This document shows, piece after piece, positions 17,573 through 26,207 of a stretch of 64,000 bases of DNA. Below the pieces are notes generated by a model. It did no database searches. It saw only the letters and a program-made list of their open reading frames with translations, and was not told the origin of the DNA. The stretch is from JAWVEV01 sp033856535 (GTDB lineage Bacteria; Actinomycetota; Thermoleophilia; Miltoncostaeales; Miltoncostaeaceae), in the NCBI GenBank assembly GCA_033856535.1, contig JAWVEV010000190.1, positions 14,723-78,722 on the forward strand. Direction: 5' to 3'. How positions within the stretch are numbered: position 1 is the stretch's first letter; each line of letters begins with the position of its first letter. Made by a program: the position numbers and the translations under genes.

Positions 17573-17880
17573 CCGTAACCCATCACTTTCATCAAGAAGC
17601 GGCCCTCCTCGGTCATGGACTCGGGCGACCACGGCGGGTCCCAGACCCAGTTCACGTCGACGCCGGTCACGCCCTCCAGGGGGCCGACCGCGTTGCGCGC
17701 GTCACCGAGGATCTGCTCGGTGAGCGGGCAGCCCATCGAGGTGAGCGTCATGTCGAGGATGACGTGGCCCTCGTCGTTCTGGGTGATGCCGTAGAGCAGC
17801 CCGAGGTCGACCACGTTGACCCCCAGCTCGGGGTCCTCGACCTGCTTCATGGCCGTGCGGATCTCGTCTTCGCTGGCCAT
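17569..17880 (-). CDS. sufT: SufT-like MIP18/DUF59 Fe-S assembly factor
   Basis: A 103-residue MIP18-family protein needed for Fe-S cluster maturation in related bacteria. It has the signatures DPELGVNVVDLGLLYGI, MTLTSMGCPL with the reactive cysteine, and VWDPPWSPESMTEEGR near the C-terminus. The ATG overlaps the sufU stop (TGATG) and its stop overlaps the A-type carrier start. Confidence 0.92.
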   Translation of the reverse strand: MASEDEIRTAMKQVEDPELGVNVVDLGLLYGITQNDEGHVILDMTLTSMGCPLTEQILGDARNAVGPLEGVTGVDVNWVWDPPWSPESMTEEGRFLMKVMGYG

Positions 17881-18323
17881 CAGTCTCCTCCGTTGCCCTG
17901 GTAGGTCTGGATGGCGTCCTTGGCGGCCATCCACCCGAGCAGCGCGCACTTCACGCGGACGGGGTACTTGGCGACCCCCTCCAGCGCGATCGCGTCGCCC
18001 AGCCGGTCCTCGTCGCCCTCCTCCTTGGAGTGCATCACGAGGCGAAAGTGCTCCACGAGCTCCAGCGCCTCCTCGAGCGTCAGGCCCGGCAGGACCTCGC
18101 TCATCATGGACGTCGAGCTCTGGGAGATCGAGCAGCCCTCGCCGGTGTGCCCGAGTCCGGTGATCCGGCCGTCCTCGATCAGCAGCTCCAGGTGGATCTG
18201 GTCCCCGCAGAGCGGGTTGTTCTGGTCCACGGCGACCGAGTGCGGCTCGAGGTTCCCGCGCCCGCGCTGGGTGCGGTAGTGATCGAGGATCAGCTCCTGG
18301 TAGAGGTCGTCGAGGCCCGGCAC
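17880..18323 (-). CDS. sufU: SufU zinc-dependent sulfurtransferase
   Basis: A 147-residue IscU-like protein of the SufU type, which accepts sulfur from SufS. The metal ligands are present in PLCGDQ (Cys and Asp), GEGCSISQSSTSMM and VKCALLGW, and the SufU-specific insertion HSKEEGDEDRLGD separates the last two. GTG 18323 has AGGGAGAAGGAG upstream. It lies 14 bases after sufS. Confidence 0.94.
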   Translation of the reverse strand: MPGLDDLYQELILDHYRTQRGRGNLEPHSVAVDQNNPLCGDQIHLELLIEDGRITGLGHTGEGCSISQSSTSMMSEVLPGLTLEEALELVEHFRLVMHSKEEGDEDRLGDAIALEGVAKYPVRVKCALLGWMAAKDAIQTYQGNGGD

Positions 18324-18337
18324 GTCGCTCCTTCTCC

Positions 18338-19585
18338 CTACGCCCCGGGGCCGCCCATGAACGAGCGAACCGTGCCCAGCGCGCGCACCAGGACGTCGAT
18401 CTCCTCGTCCCGATTGTAGAGGTAGGTGCTGGCGCGGGCCGTGGCGCCGACGCCCAGCACACGCATGAGCGGCTTGGCGCAGTGGTGGCCGGCGCGGATG
18501 CAGACGCCCTCGCGGTCGACGATCTGGGCGATGTCGTGCGGGTGGAAGCCCTCGAGGGTGAACGAGACCGCGCCGCCGCGCCGCTCCGGGTCCGTCGGGC
18601 CGAAGATCGTGACGCCCTCGACCTCCTCGAGCGCCGCGATCGTGTGGGCGGCGAGGTCGCGCTCGTGCGCCCGCACGTTCTCCATCCCGACGTCCATCAG
18701 GTACTCGGCCGCCGCGCCCAGGCCGACCGACTCGGCGATCGGCGGGGTGCCCGCCTCGAACTTCCAGGGCAGGTCGTTCCAGCTGGCGCCCTCGACCGTG
18801 ACGTCGCGGATCATCTCGCCGCCGCCGAGGAAGGGCTCCATCCGGTCGAGCACCTCGGGCTTGGCCGCCAGCACGCCGATCCCGGTCGGGCCGAGCATCT
18901 TGTGCCCGGTGAAGGCCAGGAAGTCGCAGCCGATGGCCGCGAGGTCGACCGGCATGTGGGGGACGCTCTGCGAGCCGTCCACCAGCACCAGCGCGCCCTG
19001 CTCGTGGGCCGCCCTGGTGATCTCGGCGACCGGGTTGATCGTGCCGAGCACGTTGCTCACGTGGACGACCGAGACCATCCTCGTCCGCGGGCCCAGCATC
19101 TCGCGGAACCCGTCCATGTCGAGCTCGCCGCCCGGCGTGACCGGCGCGAAGCGCACCCTCGCGCCCGTGATCTTGGCCACCAGGTGCCACGGGACGATGT
19201 TGGAGTGGTGCTCCATCTCGGTGACGAGGATCTCGTCGCCGGGCTTCAGCTCGCGCACGCCCCAGGCCCAGGCCACCAGGTTGATGGCCTCGCTGGCGTT
19301 CTTGGCGAAGACCGTGCCCTCGATCGGCGCGTTCACCAGCCGCGCCACCGCGGCCCGGCCGGCCTCGTAGCGCTCGGTGGCCTCGGCGGCCAGCTCGTAG
19401 ACGCCGCGGTGCACGTTCGCGTTGGTCTCGCGGTAGTACGCGTCCATCGCGTCCAGCACCGACGCCGGCTTCTGCGAGGTGGCGGCCGAGTCGAGGTAGA
19501 CCAGGGGCCGTCCGTGCACCTCCCGGTCGAGGATCGGGAAGTCCGCCCGGAGGGCGGTCGCGTCGAGTCCGGCCGCCGTGCTCAC
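18338..19585 (-). CDS. sufS: SufS cysteine desulfurase
   Basis: A 415-residue group II cysteine desulfurase, PLP-dependent, converting cysteine to alanine and a persulfide. The PLP lysine lies in FTGHKMLGPTGIGVL (near residue 229) and the active cysteine in RAGHHCAKPLM (near residue 369). The N-terminal LDSAATSQKP is conserved. GTG 19585 is chosen because GGAG lies 6 bases upstream and the protein then begins at the family's usual position; longer in-frame extensions run into the inverted-repeat leader. Confidence 0.95.
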   Translation of the reverse strand: MSTAAGLDATALRADFPILDREVHGRPLVYLDSAATSQKPASVLDAMDAYYRETNANVHRGVYELAAEATERYEAGRAAVARLVNAPIEGTVFAKNASEAINLVAWAWGVRELKPGDEILVTEMEHHSNIVPWHLVAKITGARVRFAPVTPGGELDMDGFREMLGPRTRMVSVVHVSNVLGTINPVAEITRAAHEQGALVLVDGSQSVPHMPVDLAAIGCDFLAFTGHKMLGPTGIGVLAAKPEVLDRMEPFLGGGEMIRDVTVEGASWNDLPWKFEAGTPPIAESVGLGAAAEYLMDVGMENVRAHERDLAAHTIAALEEVEGVTIFGPTDPERRGGAVSFTLEGFHPHDIAQIVDREGVCIRAGHHCAKPLMRVLGVGATARASTYLYNRDEEIDVLVRALGTVRSFMGGPGA

Positions 19586-19603
19586 AGAGGTCTCCTGCGA
19601 ACA

Positions 19604-19732
19604 CCCCTGAAAAGGTCTCGTCCAATCGCCGCTCCCGAATCGTCGGGGAGGAAGGCGGACCGCGCTGTTCGAGATTCCTTCAAAACGCCTCCTTGATGCA
19701 CCCACTCGCCGCGGTGGCGACCTTTTCAGGGG
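19604..19732 (-). other. Long-range 14-bp inverted repeat enclosing the sufC-sufS intergenic region
   Basis: Perfect 14-base arms lie at 19604-19617 and 19719-19732, separated by 101 bases. In the mRNA sense (minus strand) the first arm begins just after the sufC stop and the second ends 18 bases before the sufS start, just ahead of the ribosome site. A short internal hairpin (CCCGA/TCGGG) is also present. It may be a structured RNA, an attenuator, or a mobile-element relic. Confidence 0.75.
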
Positions 19733-19736
19733 CCTT

Positions 19737-20504
19737 CTACCGGGTCGGCGCCGCGGCCTTCTCGGTCGAGCCGAACTCCACGTAGCCGTGCTCCTCGAGG
19801 TGCTCGGCCAGCTCGGGGCCGCCCGTGCGGGCGATGCGGCCCTCGTACATCACGTGGACCACGTCCGGCTTGATGTAGCGGAGGATGCGGGTGTAGTGGG
19901 TGATGATCAGGACGCCGAGGTCCGGGCCGCGGAGGGCGTTCACGCCCTTCGAGACGACCTTCAGGGCGTCGACGTCGAGGCCGGAGTCGGTCTCGTCCAG
20001 CACCGCGAAGCGCGGCTTCAGCATCGCCATCTGGAGGATCTCGTGGCGCTTCTTCTCGCCGCCCGAGAAGCCCTCGTTCAGGTAGCGGTCGGCGAAGCTG
20101 CGGTCGAACTCGAGCAGCTTGCTCGTCTCGTCGAACAGCTTGATGAACTCGCGCGGCTTGATCTCCTCGCCGCGGATCGCGCTCAGCGAGCTGCGCAGGA
20201 AGTTCATCACCGAGACGCCCGGCACCTCGACCGGGTACTGCATCGCCAGGAACAGGCCCGCCTTGGCGCGCTCGTCGGCCTCCATCTCGGCCAGGTCCTG
20301 GCCGTCGAAGAGGACCTCGCCGGCGGTGATGTCGTAGCGGGGGTGGCCGGCGAGGGCGTAGGCCAGCGTGCTCTTGCCCGAGCCGTTCGGGCCCATCAGC
20401 GCGTGGACCTCCCCCTGGGGCACCGTCAGGTCGACCCCCTTCAGGATGGGGGTGTCCTCGACGGCCACCTCGAGGCCCTTGATCTGCAGGATGGGGTCAG
20501 CCAC
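19737..20504 (-). CDS. sufC: SufC Fe-S assembly ATPase
   Basis: A 255-residue ABC-type ATPase that works with SufB and SufD in the cytoplasm. Walker A is GPNGSGKST, the signature is FSGGEKKRHEI, and Walker B is AVLDETDSGLD. LITHYTRIL holds the switch histidine. GTG 20504 has AAGGAG 5 bases upstream. The stop lies 4 bases before the first arm of the intergenic inverted repeat. Confidence 0.97.
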   Translation of the reverse strand: MADPILQIKGLEVAVEDTPILKGVDLTVPQGEVHALMGPNGSGKSTLAYALAGHPRYDITAGEVLFDGQDLAEMEADERAKAGLFLAMQYPVEVPGVSVMNFLRSSLSAIRGEEIKPREFIKLFDETSKLLEFDRSFADRYLNEGFSGGEKKRHEILQMAMLKPRFAVLDETDSGLDVDALKVVSKGVNALRGPDLGVLIITHYTRILRYIKPDVVHVMYEGRIARTGGPELAEHLEEHGYVEFGSTEKAAAPTR

Positions 20505-20537
20505 GTCGCTCCTTGGGTGAGTCGGTACGGCGGTCAG

Positions 20538-20876
20538 TCAGTCGAGGAGGGGATGCGGCAGGCTCGGGGTCGGATCGACCATCACGCGCCCGTCGCGCAC
20601 CTCCACGCGGAAGGTGGGGAGGGGAAGGGTCGCCGGCGGCGTCAGCGCCTCGCCGCTCTCGAGGGAGAAGGCGGCGCCGTGCTTGGGGCACTCGATCGTG
20701 TCGCCCTCCACCCAGCCCTCGGAGAGGGACGCCTCGGCGTGGGTGCAGGTGTCATGGACCGCGTGGACCGTCCCGTCCACCCGGACCAGGCAGACCGGGG
20801 TGTCGTCCAGGTCCACGCGCACGGCCTCGCCCGGGGCGAGGTCATCCAGCGCCGCGACGTCCACCATCGTGCTCAT
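20538..20876 (-). CDS. Rieske [2Fe-2S] ferredoxin of the suf operon
   Basis: A 112-residue NirD/dioxygenase-ferredoxin-like protein. The two-part cluster motif is CTHAEASL (Cys-x-His) and CPKHGAAF (Cys-x2-His). A Rieske gene between sufD and sufC is common in actinobacterial suf operons and may supply electrons for assembly (inference). The ATG at 20876 overlaps the sufD stop (ATGA). Confidence 0.92.
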   Translation of the reverse strand: MSTMVDVAALDDLAPGEAVRVDLDDTPVCLVRVDGTVHAVHDTCTHAEASLSEGWVEGDTIECPKHGAAFSLESGEALTPPATLPLPTFRVEVRDGRVMVDPTPSLPHPLLD

Positions 20877-22105
20877 ACCGCGAGCTTGGCCTCGACGGCG
20901 CGCTCCAGCTCGGTCCGCAGCTCCTCGAGGCTCACCTGGGCCAGCACCTCCTGGAAGAAGCCAAGGACGATCAGCCGCTTGGCCACGTGCTCGGGCACGC
21001 CCCGCGAGCGCAGGTAGAACAGGTGCTCGTCGTCGACCCGGCCGACCGCGCCGGCGTGCGAGCACTTCACCTCGGCCGTCTCGATCTCGAGGAACGGGAT
21101 CGTGTCGGCCCGGGCGCCCTCGTTCAGCACCAGGTTGCGGTTGGTCTGGTAGGCGTCGGTGCCCGGCGCGCCCGGCGGCACCACCAGGTTGCCGAAGAAG
21201 ATCGTGTGCGCCTGGTCCTGCAGCGCGCCCTTGTAGAGCAGGTTCGAGTAGGCGTTCGGCGCCTCGTGGCGGGCCACCGTGCGATGCTCGAAATGCTGCT
21301 GGCCCGACGCGAAGAAGAGGCCGAGCGCCCGCGCGTCCGAGCCGGGGCCGGCGCAGACCATCGTGGGCTCCACGCGCACCACGTCGCCGCCGAGCGTGAT
21401 GACCACCGAGCGCACCTTCGAGTCGCGGTCGGCCCGCGCCCGCAGCTGCGCGTGGTGGCGCACGCCGGCGCCCCAGTCGATGATCGCGACGTGCTCCAGC
21501 TCGGCCCCCGGGCCGACGAAGAGCTCCGCGACGGTCGAGGCCTGCACGCGCCCGCCGAGATCCGGGGAGACGTAGCGGTCGATGACCGTGGCCTTCGCGC
21601 CCTCGTCCAGCACGATCAGGGTGCGGCCGAAGACGCGGCCCTCGGCCCCGGTGGCCGACAGCACCGCCTCGACCGGCAGCGTCAGCTCGGCGCCCCGCGG
21701 GACGTAGACGAAGGTGCCGCCCTCCCACCGGGCCCCGTTGAGGGCGCCGGGGGTGCCGCCGAAGCCGATCAGCTCGTAGAGCCGCTCCCGCACCAGCGAC
21801 TCGTGCGAGGAGAGCGCCGCGCCGAGCTCGCCCACCACGATTCCCTCGGGCAGCTCGCCGATCGAGATCTCGCCCGGCCGGCCGTCGGGGAAGGCGAACC
21901 GGGCGGCCCGCTCGCCGGACGTCTGGGCCGCGGGCACCGCGGCCGCGCCGGGCGCCTCGGGCTCCGGGCCCACCAGCGCGAGGTCGCGCGGGCGGGTGAA
22001 CCGCCACTCCTCGCGGCCGGTGGGGTCCGGCAGGTTCTGGAACGCCTCGCTCGCGCTCTTCCGGGCCTCCTCCGCCCAGGCCGGGGACGCCGCCGCGCTA
22101 GCCAA
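20873..22105 (-). CDS. sufD: SufD Fe-S scaffold subunit
   Basis: A 410-residue beta-helical scaffold partner of SufB. Conserved segments include PRGAELTLPVEAVL, HVAIIDWGAG, the client-proximal histidine region SNLLYKGALQDQAHTIF and CSHAGAVGRVDDEHLFYLRS, and the C-terminal GFFQEVL. The start appears to be TTG 22105, which lies within the last codons of sufB, so translation is coupled. Confidence 0.93.
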   Translation of the reverse strand: MASAAASPAWAEEARKSASEAFQNLPDPTGREEWRFTRPRDLALVGPEPEAPGAAAVPAAQTSGERAARFAFPDGRPGEISIGELPEGIVVGELGAALSSHESLVRERLYELIGFGGTPGALNGARWEGGTFVYVPRGAELTLPVEAVLSATGAEGRVFGRTLIVLDEGAKATVIDRYVSPDLGGRVQASTVAELFVGPGAELEHVAIIDWGAGVRHHAQLRARADRDSKVRSVVITLGGDVVRVEPTMVCAGPGSDARALGLFFASGQQHFEHRTVARHEAPNAYSNLLYKGALQDQAHTIFFGNLVVPPGAPGTDAYQTNRNLVLNEGARADTIPFLEIETAEVKCSHAGAVGRVDDEHLFYLRSRGVPEHVAKRLIVLGFFQEVLAQVSLEELRTELERAVEAKLAV

Positions 22106-23504
22106 TCGAGCCTTCCATCTGCAGCTCGATCAGGCGGTTCAGCTCCACCGCGTACTCCATCGGCAGCTCCTTGGCGATCGGCTCGATGAAGCCGCGCACG
22201 ATCATCGCCATGGCCTGCTCCTCGGAGAGGCCGCGGCTCTGGAGGTAGAAGATCTGGTCGTCGGCGACCTTGGACACCGTGGCCTCGTGGCCCACCGAGG
22301 AGTCCTCCTCCTGGATGTCCATGTAGGGGTAGGTGTCCGACCGGCTGTCCTCGTCCAGCAGCAGCGCGTCGCAGACCACGCTGGCCTTCGCGCGCTTGGC
22401 GCCGGGCTCGATCTTCACCAGGCCGCGGTAGCTGGTGCGCCCGCCGCCCTTGGAGATCGACTTGGAGATGATCGTCGAGGAGGTGTCGGGCGCGACGTGC
22501 ACCATCTTGGCGCCGGCGTCCTGGTGCATCCCCTCGCTGGCCATCGCGACCGAGAGCACCTCGCCCCGCGCGCCGCGGCCGGTCATCCACACGGCCGGGT
22601 ACTTCATGGTCAGCTTGGAGCCGAGGTTGCCGTCGACCCACTCCATGGTGGCGTGCTCCTGGGCCACGGCGCGCTTGGTGACCAGGTTGTAGACGTTGGT
22701 CGACCAGTTCTGGATGGTCGTGTACCGGCAGCGCGCGTGCGGCTTCACGATGATCTCGACCACCGCCGAGTGCAGGCTGTCGCTGGAGTAGATCGGGGCC
22801 GTGCAGCCCTCGACGTAGTGCACGAACGAGTGGGGCTCGCAGATGATCAGCGTCCGCTCGAACTGGCCCATGTTCTCGGCGTTGATGCGGAAGTAGGCCT
22901 GCAGCGGGATCTCGACGTGGACGCCCTCGGGCACCCAGATGAACGAGCCGCCGGACCAGACCGCCGAGTTCAGCGCCGCGAGCTTGTTGTCGCCCGGCGG
23001 GATCACCGTGGCCCAGTGCTCGCGGAACAGCTCCTCGTGCTCGCGAAGGGCCGTGTCGGTGTCGCAGAAGATGACGCCCTTGTCCTCCAGGTCCTTGCGG
23101 ATGGAGTGGTAGACGACCTCGGACTCGTACTGGGCGCTGACGCCCGACAGGTACTTCTGCTCGGCCTCGGGGATGCCCAGGCGGTCGAACGTGTTCTTGA
23201 TGTCGGTCGGGACGTCCTCCCAGTCCTTCCCCTGCTTCTCCGACGCGCGGATGAAGTAGAAGATGTTCTGGAAGTCGATGCCGCTCATGTCCCCGCCCCA
23301 GTCGGGCATGGGCTTGCGCTCGAAGATCTCCAGCGCGCGGAGGCGGAACTTCAGCATCCACTCGGGCTCGCCCTTGAGGAACGAGATCTCCCGCACCACG
23401 TCGGCGTTGAGGCCGCGCTTCGGCTCGAAGACGTAGTTCGCCGGGTCGTGCCAGCCGAACTTGTACTGACCGAGGTCGATGTCGGGCGGCTTGACAGTGG
23501 ACAC
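22098..23504 (-). CDS. sufB: SufB Fe-S scaffold subunit
   Basis: A 468-residue scaffold on which the SUF complex builds Fe-S clusters. It shows FQNIFYFIRASEKQG, VPEGVHVEIPLQAYFRIN, YVEGCTAPIYSSDSLHSAVV (with the conserved cysteine) and C-terminal EEDSSVGHEATVSK and LQSRGLSEEQA. GTG 23504 has a perfect AGGAGG 4 bases upstream; earlier in-frame codons have none. It heads the minus-strand suf operon, divergent from sufR. Confidence 0.96.
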   Translation of the reverse strand: MSTVKPPDIDLGQYKFGWHDPANYVFEPKRGLNADVVREISFLKGEPEWMLKFRLRALEIFERKPMPDWGGDMSGIDFQNIFYFIRASEKQGKDWEDVPTDIKNTFDRLGIPEAEQKYLSGVSAQYESEVVYHSIRKDLEDKGVIFCDTDTALREHEELFREHWATVIPPGDNKLAALNSAVWSGGSFIWVPEGVHVEIPLQAYFRINAENMGQFERTLIICEPHSFVHYVEGCTAPIYSSDSLHSAVVEIIVKPHARCRYTTIQNWSTNVYNLVTKRAVAQEHATMEWVDGNLGSKLTMKYPAVWMTGRGARGEVLSVAMASEGMHQDAGAKMVHVAPDTSSTIISKSISKGGGRTSYRGLVKIEPGAKRAKASVVCDALLLDEDSRSDTYPYMDIQEEDSSVGHEATVSKVADDQIFYLQSRGLSEEQAMAMIVRGFIEPIAKELPMEYAVELNRLIELQMEGSIG

Positions 23505-23596
23505 GGGTCCTCCTGGCTGGTGGCCTGATTCCGTCCTGCGTTCCGGCGGCCAGACGGTCGGCGGCCGGACGTTCACGTACCCCTCGTGAGCTCTAA

Positions 23597-23661
23597 AGGA
23601 TACGCCCATGCCCGGAACACGGAAAGGGTCGTTCGGAGCCCCGGGGAACCGGGTGTATCCT
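23597..23661. promoter_or_regulatory. sufR-sufB divergent control region with AGGATAC inverted pair
   Basis: AGGATAC at 23597-23603 and its complement GTATCCT at 23655-23661 lie 51 bases apart in the sufB-sufR intergenic region. They could be -10 elements of the divergent promoters or halves of a SufR operator. The assignment is inference from position. Confidence 0.4.
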
Positions 23662-23694
23662 CGACGAAAGCCGCTGCTATCGGGGCGATGGGCG

Positions 23695-24441
23695 ATGGTG
23701 CAGAGGGGCGAGGCGCATTCGGGCGGGGCCGAGCGGGACATCGAGCGCCTGGCGGCGGCCCTCGGCGATCCCACCCGCCGCAGGGTCTTCTTCGCGGTCC
23801 GGGAGGCCGAGCGCGCCCTGAGCAAGGACGAGGTCGCCGAGGCCGTCGGCATCGAGCGCCGGCTGGCCGCGTTCCACCTCGACAAGCTCGTGGCCAAGGG
23901 CTTTCTCGAGGCCGAGTTCCACCGCCGCAACGGCCGCGCCGGCCCCGGCGCCGGCCGCCCGGCCAAGCACTACCTCCTGGCCCCCTCCGAGGTCAGCGTC
24001 TCGCTGCCCGAGCGCCACTACGAGCTGCTGGCGCAGCTGCTCCTGCGCGCCACCCGCGAGCCGGTCGACGCGACCAGCCCCCAGGAGCGCCTGGAGCGGG
24101 TGGGCTACGAGTTCGGCCGCGAGCTCGGCCAGGCGGAGGTCGCGGCCGGCCGGGTGGGGCCGGGCGCCTCGGGCGGCGAGGCCGTCGCCCAGGTGGTGCG
24201 GCTGCTCTCGCGGTACGGCTTCGCGGCCCATCCGGACGGCGACACGGCCCTTCGCGCCTGCGCCTGCCCGTTCGAGGAGATCGCCTTCGACGACCCCGAG
24301 CGGATCTGCGGCCTGGACCGCGCGATCTGGCGCGGGATGCTCGCGGCGTTCGCGCCCGACGCCACGCTCAGCGTGGCCGGCACGCGGGCCCAGGGCGACG
24401 AGGCCTGCGTGGCCGAGGTCTCCGGGGCGCCCACGGCCTAG
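23695..24441 (+). CDS. sufR: SufR-type Fe-S-sensing transcriptional regulator
   Basis: A 248-residue ArsR/DeoR-like winged-helix repressor. The HTH region is ALGDPTRRRVFFAV to IERRLAAFHLDKLVAKGFL. C-terminal cysteines (RACACPFEE, ICGLDR, EACVAE) fit the cluster ligands of SufR proteins, which repress suf operons when Fe-S clusters are plentiful. Divergence from sufB supports this. The ATG at 23695 gives the normal length; a start at 23608 would add an atypical basic extension. Confidence 0.88.
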   Translation: MVQRGEAHSGGAERDIERLAAALGDPTRRRVFFAVREAERALSKDEVAEAVGIERRLAAFHLDKLVAKGFLEAEFHRRNGRAGPGAGRPAKHYLLAPSEVSVSLPERHYELLAQLLLRATREPVDATSPQERLERVGYEFGRELGQAEVAAGRVGPGASGGEAVAQVVRLLSRYGFAAHPDGDTALRACACPFEEIAFDDPERICGLDRAIWRGMLAAFAPDATLSVAGTRAQGDEACVAEVSGAPTA

Positions 24442-24458
24442 CCGCGGCACCGCCCGCC

Positions 24459-24737
24459 CTATTGGCGCAGGCGGGTGGTCCCGAACAGGTAGACCATGTA
24501 GCCGAAGCCCACGGTCGTGGCCGCGGCGGCGATGATGTCCGACCCGCGGGACTGGGCGACCGAGTGGATCGTCTCGGCCGCGAGCGCGACGAAGATGAAG
24601 CCGAAGAGCGCCAGGCCGAACCAGTTGACCCAGTCGACCGGCAGGTACTTGCGGATGCCGACCGCGTCGGCGGCCGGCGCGTAGTTCCGCCGCCGTCCGG
24701 AGCTCTTCTTCTTGGGCTTTGCGCCGATCCTCGCCAC
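24459..24737 (-). CDS. Small membrane protein, unknown
   Basis: A 92-residue protein from GTG 24737 with a basic N-terminus (AKPKKKSSGRRR) and two hydrophobic segments (FGLALFGFIFVALAAE and IIAAAATTVGFGYMVYLFG), so probably two transmembrane helices. No family recognised. It is convergent with sufR and divergent from the methyltransferase at 24790. Confidence 0.6.
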   Translation of the reverse strand: MARIGAKPKKKSSGRRRNYAPAADAVGIRKYLPVDWVNWFGLALFGFIFVALAAETIHSVAQSRGSDIIAAAATTVGFGYMVYLFGTTRLRQ

Positions 24738-24776
24738 GACCCGCAACGGTACCAGGCGGACCGGCGCGAGCACCGC

Positions 24777-24782
24777 TAGCCT
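24777..24782 (+). promoter_or_regulatory. Leaderless -10 box (TAGCCT)
   Basis: TAGCCT ends 7 bases before GTG 24790, and there is no Shine-Dalgarno sequence. It supports that start over a longer in-frame one. Confidence 0.6.
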
Positions 24783-24789
24783 GCCGCCG

Positions 24790-25734
24790 GTGCCGCGCCC
24801 CGATCGCATCGACGACTGGCACGAGATCCTGATCCTCCACACCGCGGTGGAGGAGGGGCTCGTCGAGGCGCTGGAGCGCCCCCGCTCGGCGAGCGAGGTG
24901 GCCAGCGCCTTGCGCCTGGACGCCCGCGCGGTGAACGTGGTGGCCCGCGCGCTCGCGGGCTACGGCTACGTGGCGGAGGACGCCGACGGCCGCCTGGCCC
25001 TGACCGAGCGCGGCCACCGGCTGTTGAGCCCGGGTGAGGACGAGGGCGACCCGGCGGCCGACGTCGCGCTCTCGACCCGGGCGATCCGGGCCCACCTGCA
25101 CCTGGCCGAGGTGCTGCGCACCGGCCGGAAGGTCGACGAGGTCTCGGCCGGCGACCGGCTCACCCGCGAGCGGTTCATGCGCTCGATGCGCCACGTGGCC
25201 TCCGTGCGCGCGCCGCACACGGTGGCGGCGCTCGGCGCGCCGAGCGGGGGCGGGCGCCTGCTCGACGTGGGCGGCGGGCCCGGCACCTACGCGCGCCACT
25301 TCGCGCGCGCCGGCTGGCAGGTGACCGTGATGGACCTGCCCGAGTCGCTCGAGCTCTCGGCCGAGGAGCTCGCCCGCGACGGCATCGCGACGGTCCCCGG
25401 CGACGCCACCGCCGGCCTGCCGCAGGGCCCCTGGGACTGCATCTACCTGGGCAACTTCGTCCACCTCTTCGACGGCGCCACCGCCGCGTCGCTGGTGGGC
25501 CGCGCCGGCGCCGCGATCGCCTCCGGCGGGCTCCTCGCGCTGCAGGAGGTGGTGCTCGAGAGCCCGCAGGGTCCGCGCTTCGGCGTGATGATGCTGCTCG
25601 CCACCGACGGGGGCGGCAGCTACTCCGAGGCCGACTACCGCGCCTGGATGGCCGCCGCCGGCTGCCCCCACGAGCGGACCGTCAGCCTCGACGAGGGGTG
25701 GCACCACCTGCTGCTCGGGCGGAAGCCGGGTTGA
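24790..25734 (+). CDS. O-methyltransferase-like protein (wHTH dimerisation + SAM domain)
   Basis: A 314-residue enzyme resembling the plant-type/ASMT-like O-methyltransferases. Residues about 20-80 form a winged-helix dimerisation domain (SASEVASALRLDARAVNVVARAL split over two helices). The class I core begins at about residue 158 with LLDVGGGPGTYARHF, followed by VTVMDLPESLEL and CIYLGNFVHLFD. The substrate is not evident. Its stop overlaps the TTG start of the thioesterase, so it heads a five-gene coupled operon. Confidence 0.82.
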   Translation: MPRPDRIDDWHEILILHTAVEEGLVEALERPRSASEVASALRLDARAVNVVARALAGYGYVAEDADGRLALTERGHRLLSPGEDEGDPAADVALSTRAIRAHLHLAEVLRTGRKVDEVSAGDRLTRERFMRSMRHVASVRAPHTVAALGAPSGGGRLLDVGGGPGTYARHFARAGWQVTVMDLPESLELSAEELARDGIATVPGDATAGLPQGPWDCIYLGNFVHLFDGATAASLVGRAGAAIASGGLLALQEVVLESPQGPRFGVMMLLATDGGGSYSEADYRAWMAAAGCPHERTVSLDEGWHHLLLGRKPG

Positions 25735-26207
25735 CGGAGCAGGTCTTCGCGGCGGGCCCCACCGACCGGGTCCCGCCGTTCGGCTTCAGCGCGCGCTTCC
25801 GCGTCGAGCTCACCGACACCGACCTCGGCGCCGTCGTCTACTACGGGCGCTACCCGACCTTCGTGGACCGGGCGGCGATCGCCTACCGGCGCCACCTGGG
25901 CATCACCCCGCTCGGCCCGCCGGAGCACCTGTTCGTGGTGCGCGCGATCGAGCTCGAGTACTTCAGCTCGGCCCGCTTCGACGACGAGATGGAGGTCTTC
26001 GTCCGGGCCTCGGCCGTCGGACGCACCAGCCACACCATCGAGGTGCGGATGGAGCGGCTGGACGGCGACGGTGAGGGGTCCCTGGTGGCAGCCGGGCGCC
26101 TGACGGTGGTGGGCCTCCGCGAGTACGGCGGCCGGCCGTCGCGGATGCCGCCCGAGATGCGGGAGGCGATCGAGGCCTTCGAGGGCGCCGCGCTCGAGAT
26201 GCGTTGA
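25731..26207 (+). CDS. Hot-dog thioesterase (4HBT family)
   Basis: About 158 residues with the 4-hydroxybenzoyl-CoA thioesterase signature TDTDLGAVVYYGRYPTFVDR, containing the catalytic Asp position. The rest follows the YbgC-like pattern (EYFSSARFDDEMEVFV). It likely hydrolyses an acyl-CoA. The TTG at 25731 overlaps the upstream stop and has GGAAG 5 bases before it; GTG 25698 is the alternative. Its own stop overlaps the next TTG start. Confidence 0.8.
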   Translation: MTEQVFAAGPTDRVPPFGFSARFRVELTDTDLGAVVYYGRYPTFVDRAAIAYRRHLGITPLGPPEHLFVVRAIELEYFSSARFDDEMEVFVRASAVGRTSHTIEVRMERLDGDGEGSLVAAGRLTVVGLREYGGRPSRMPPEMREAIEAFEGAALEMR

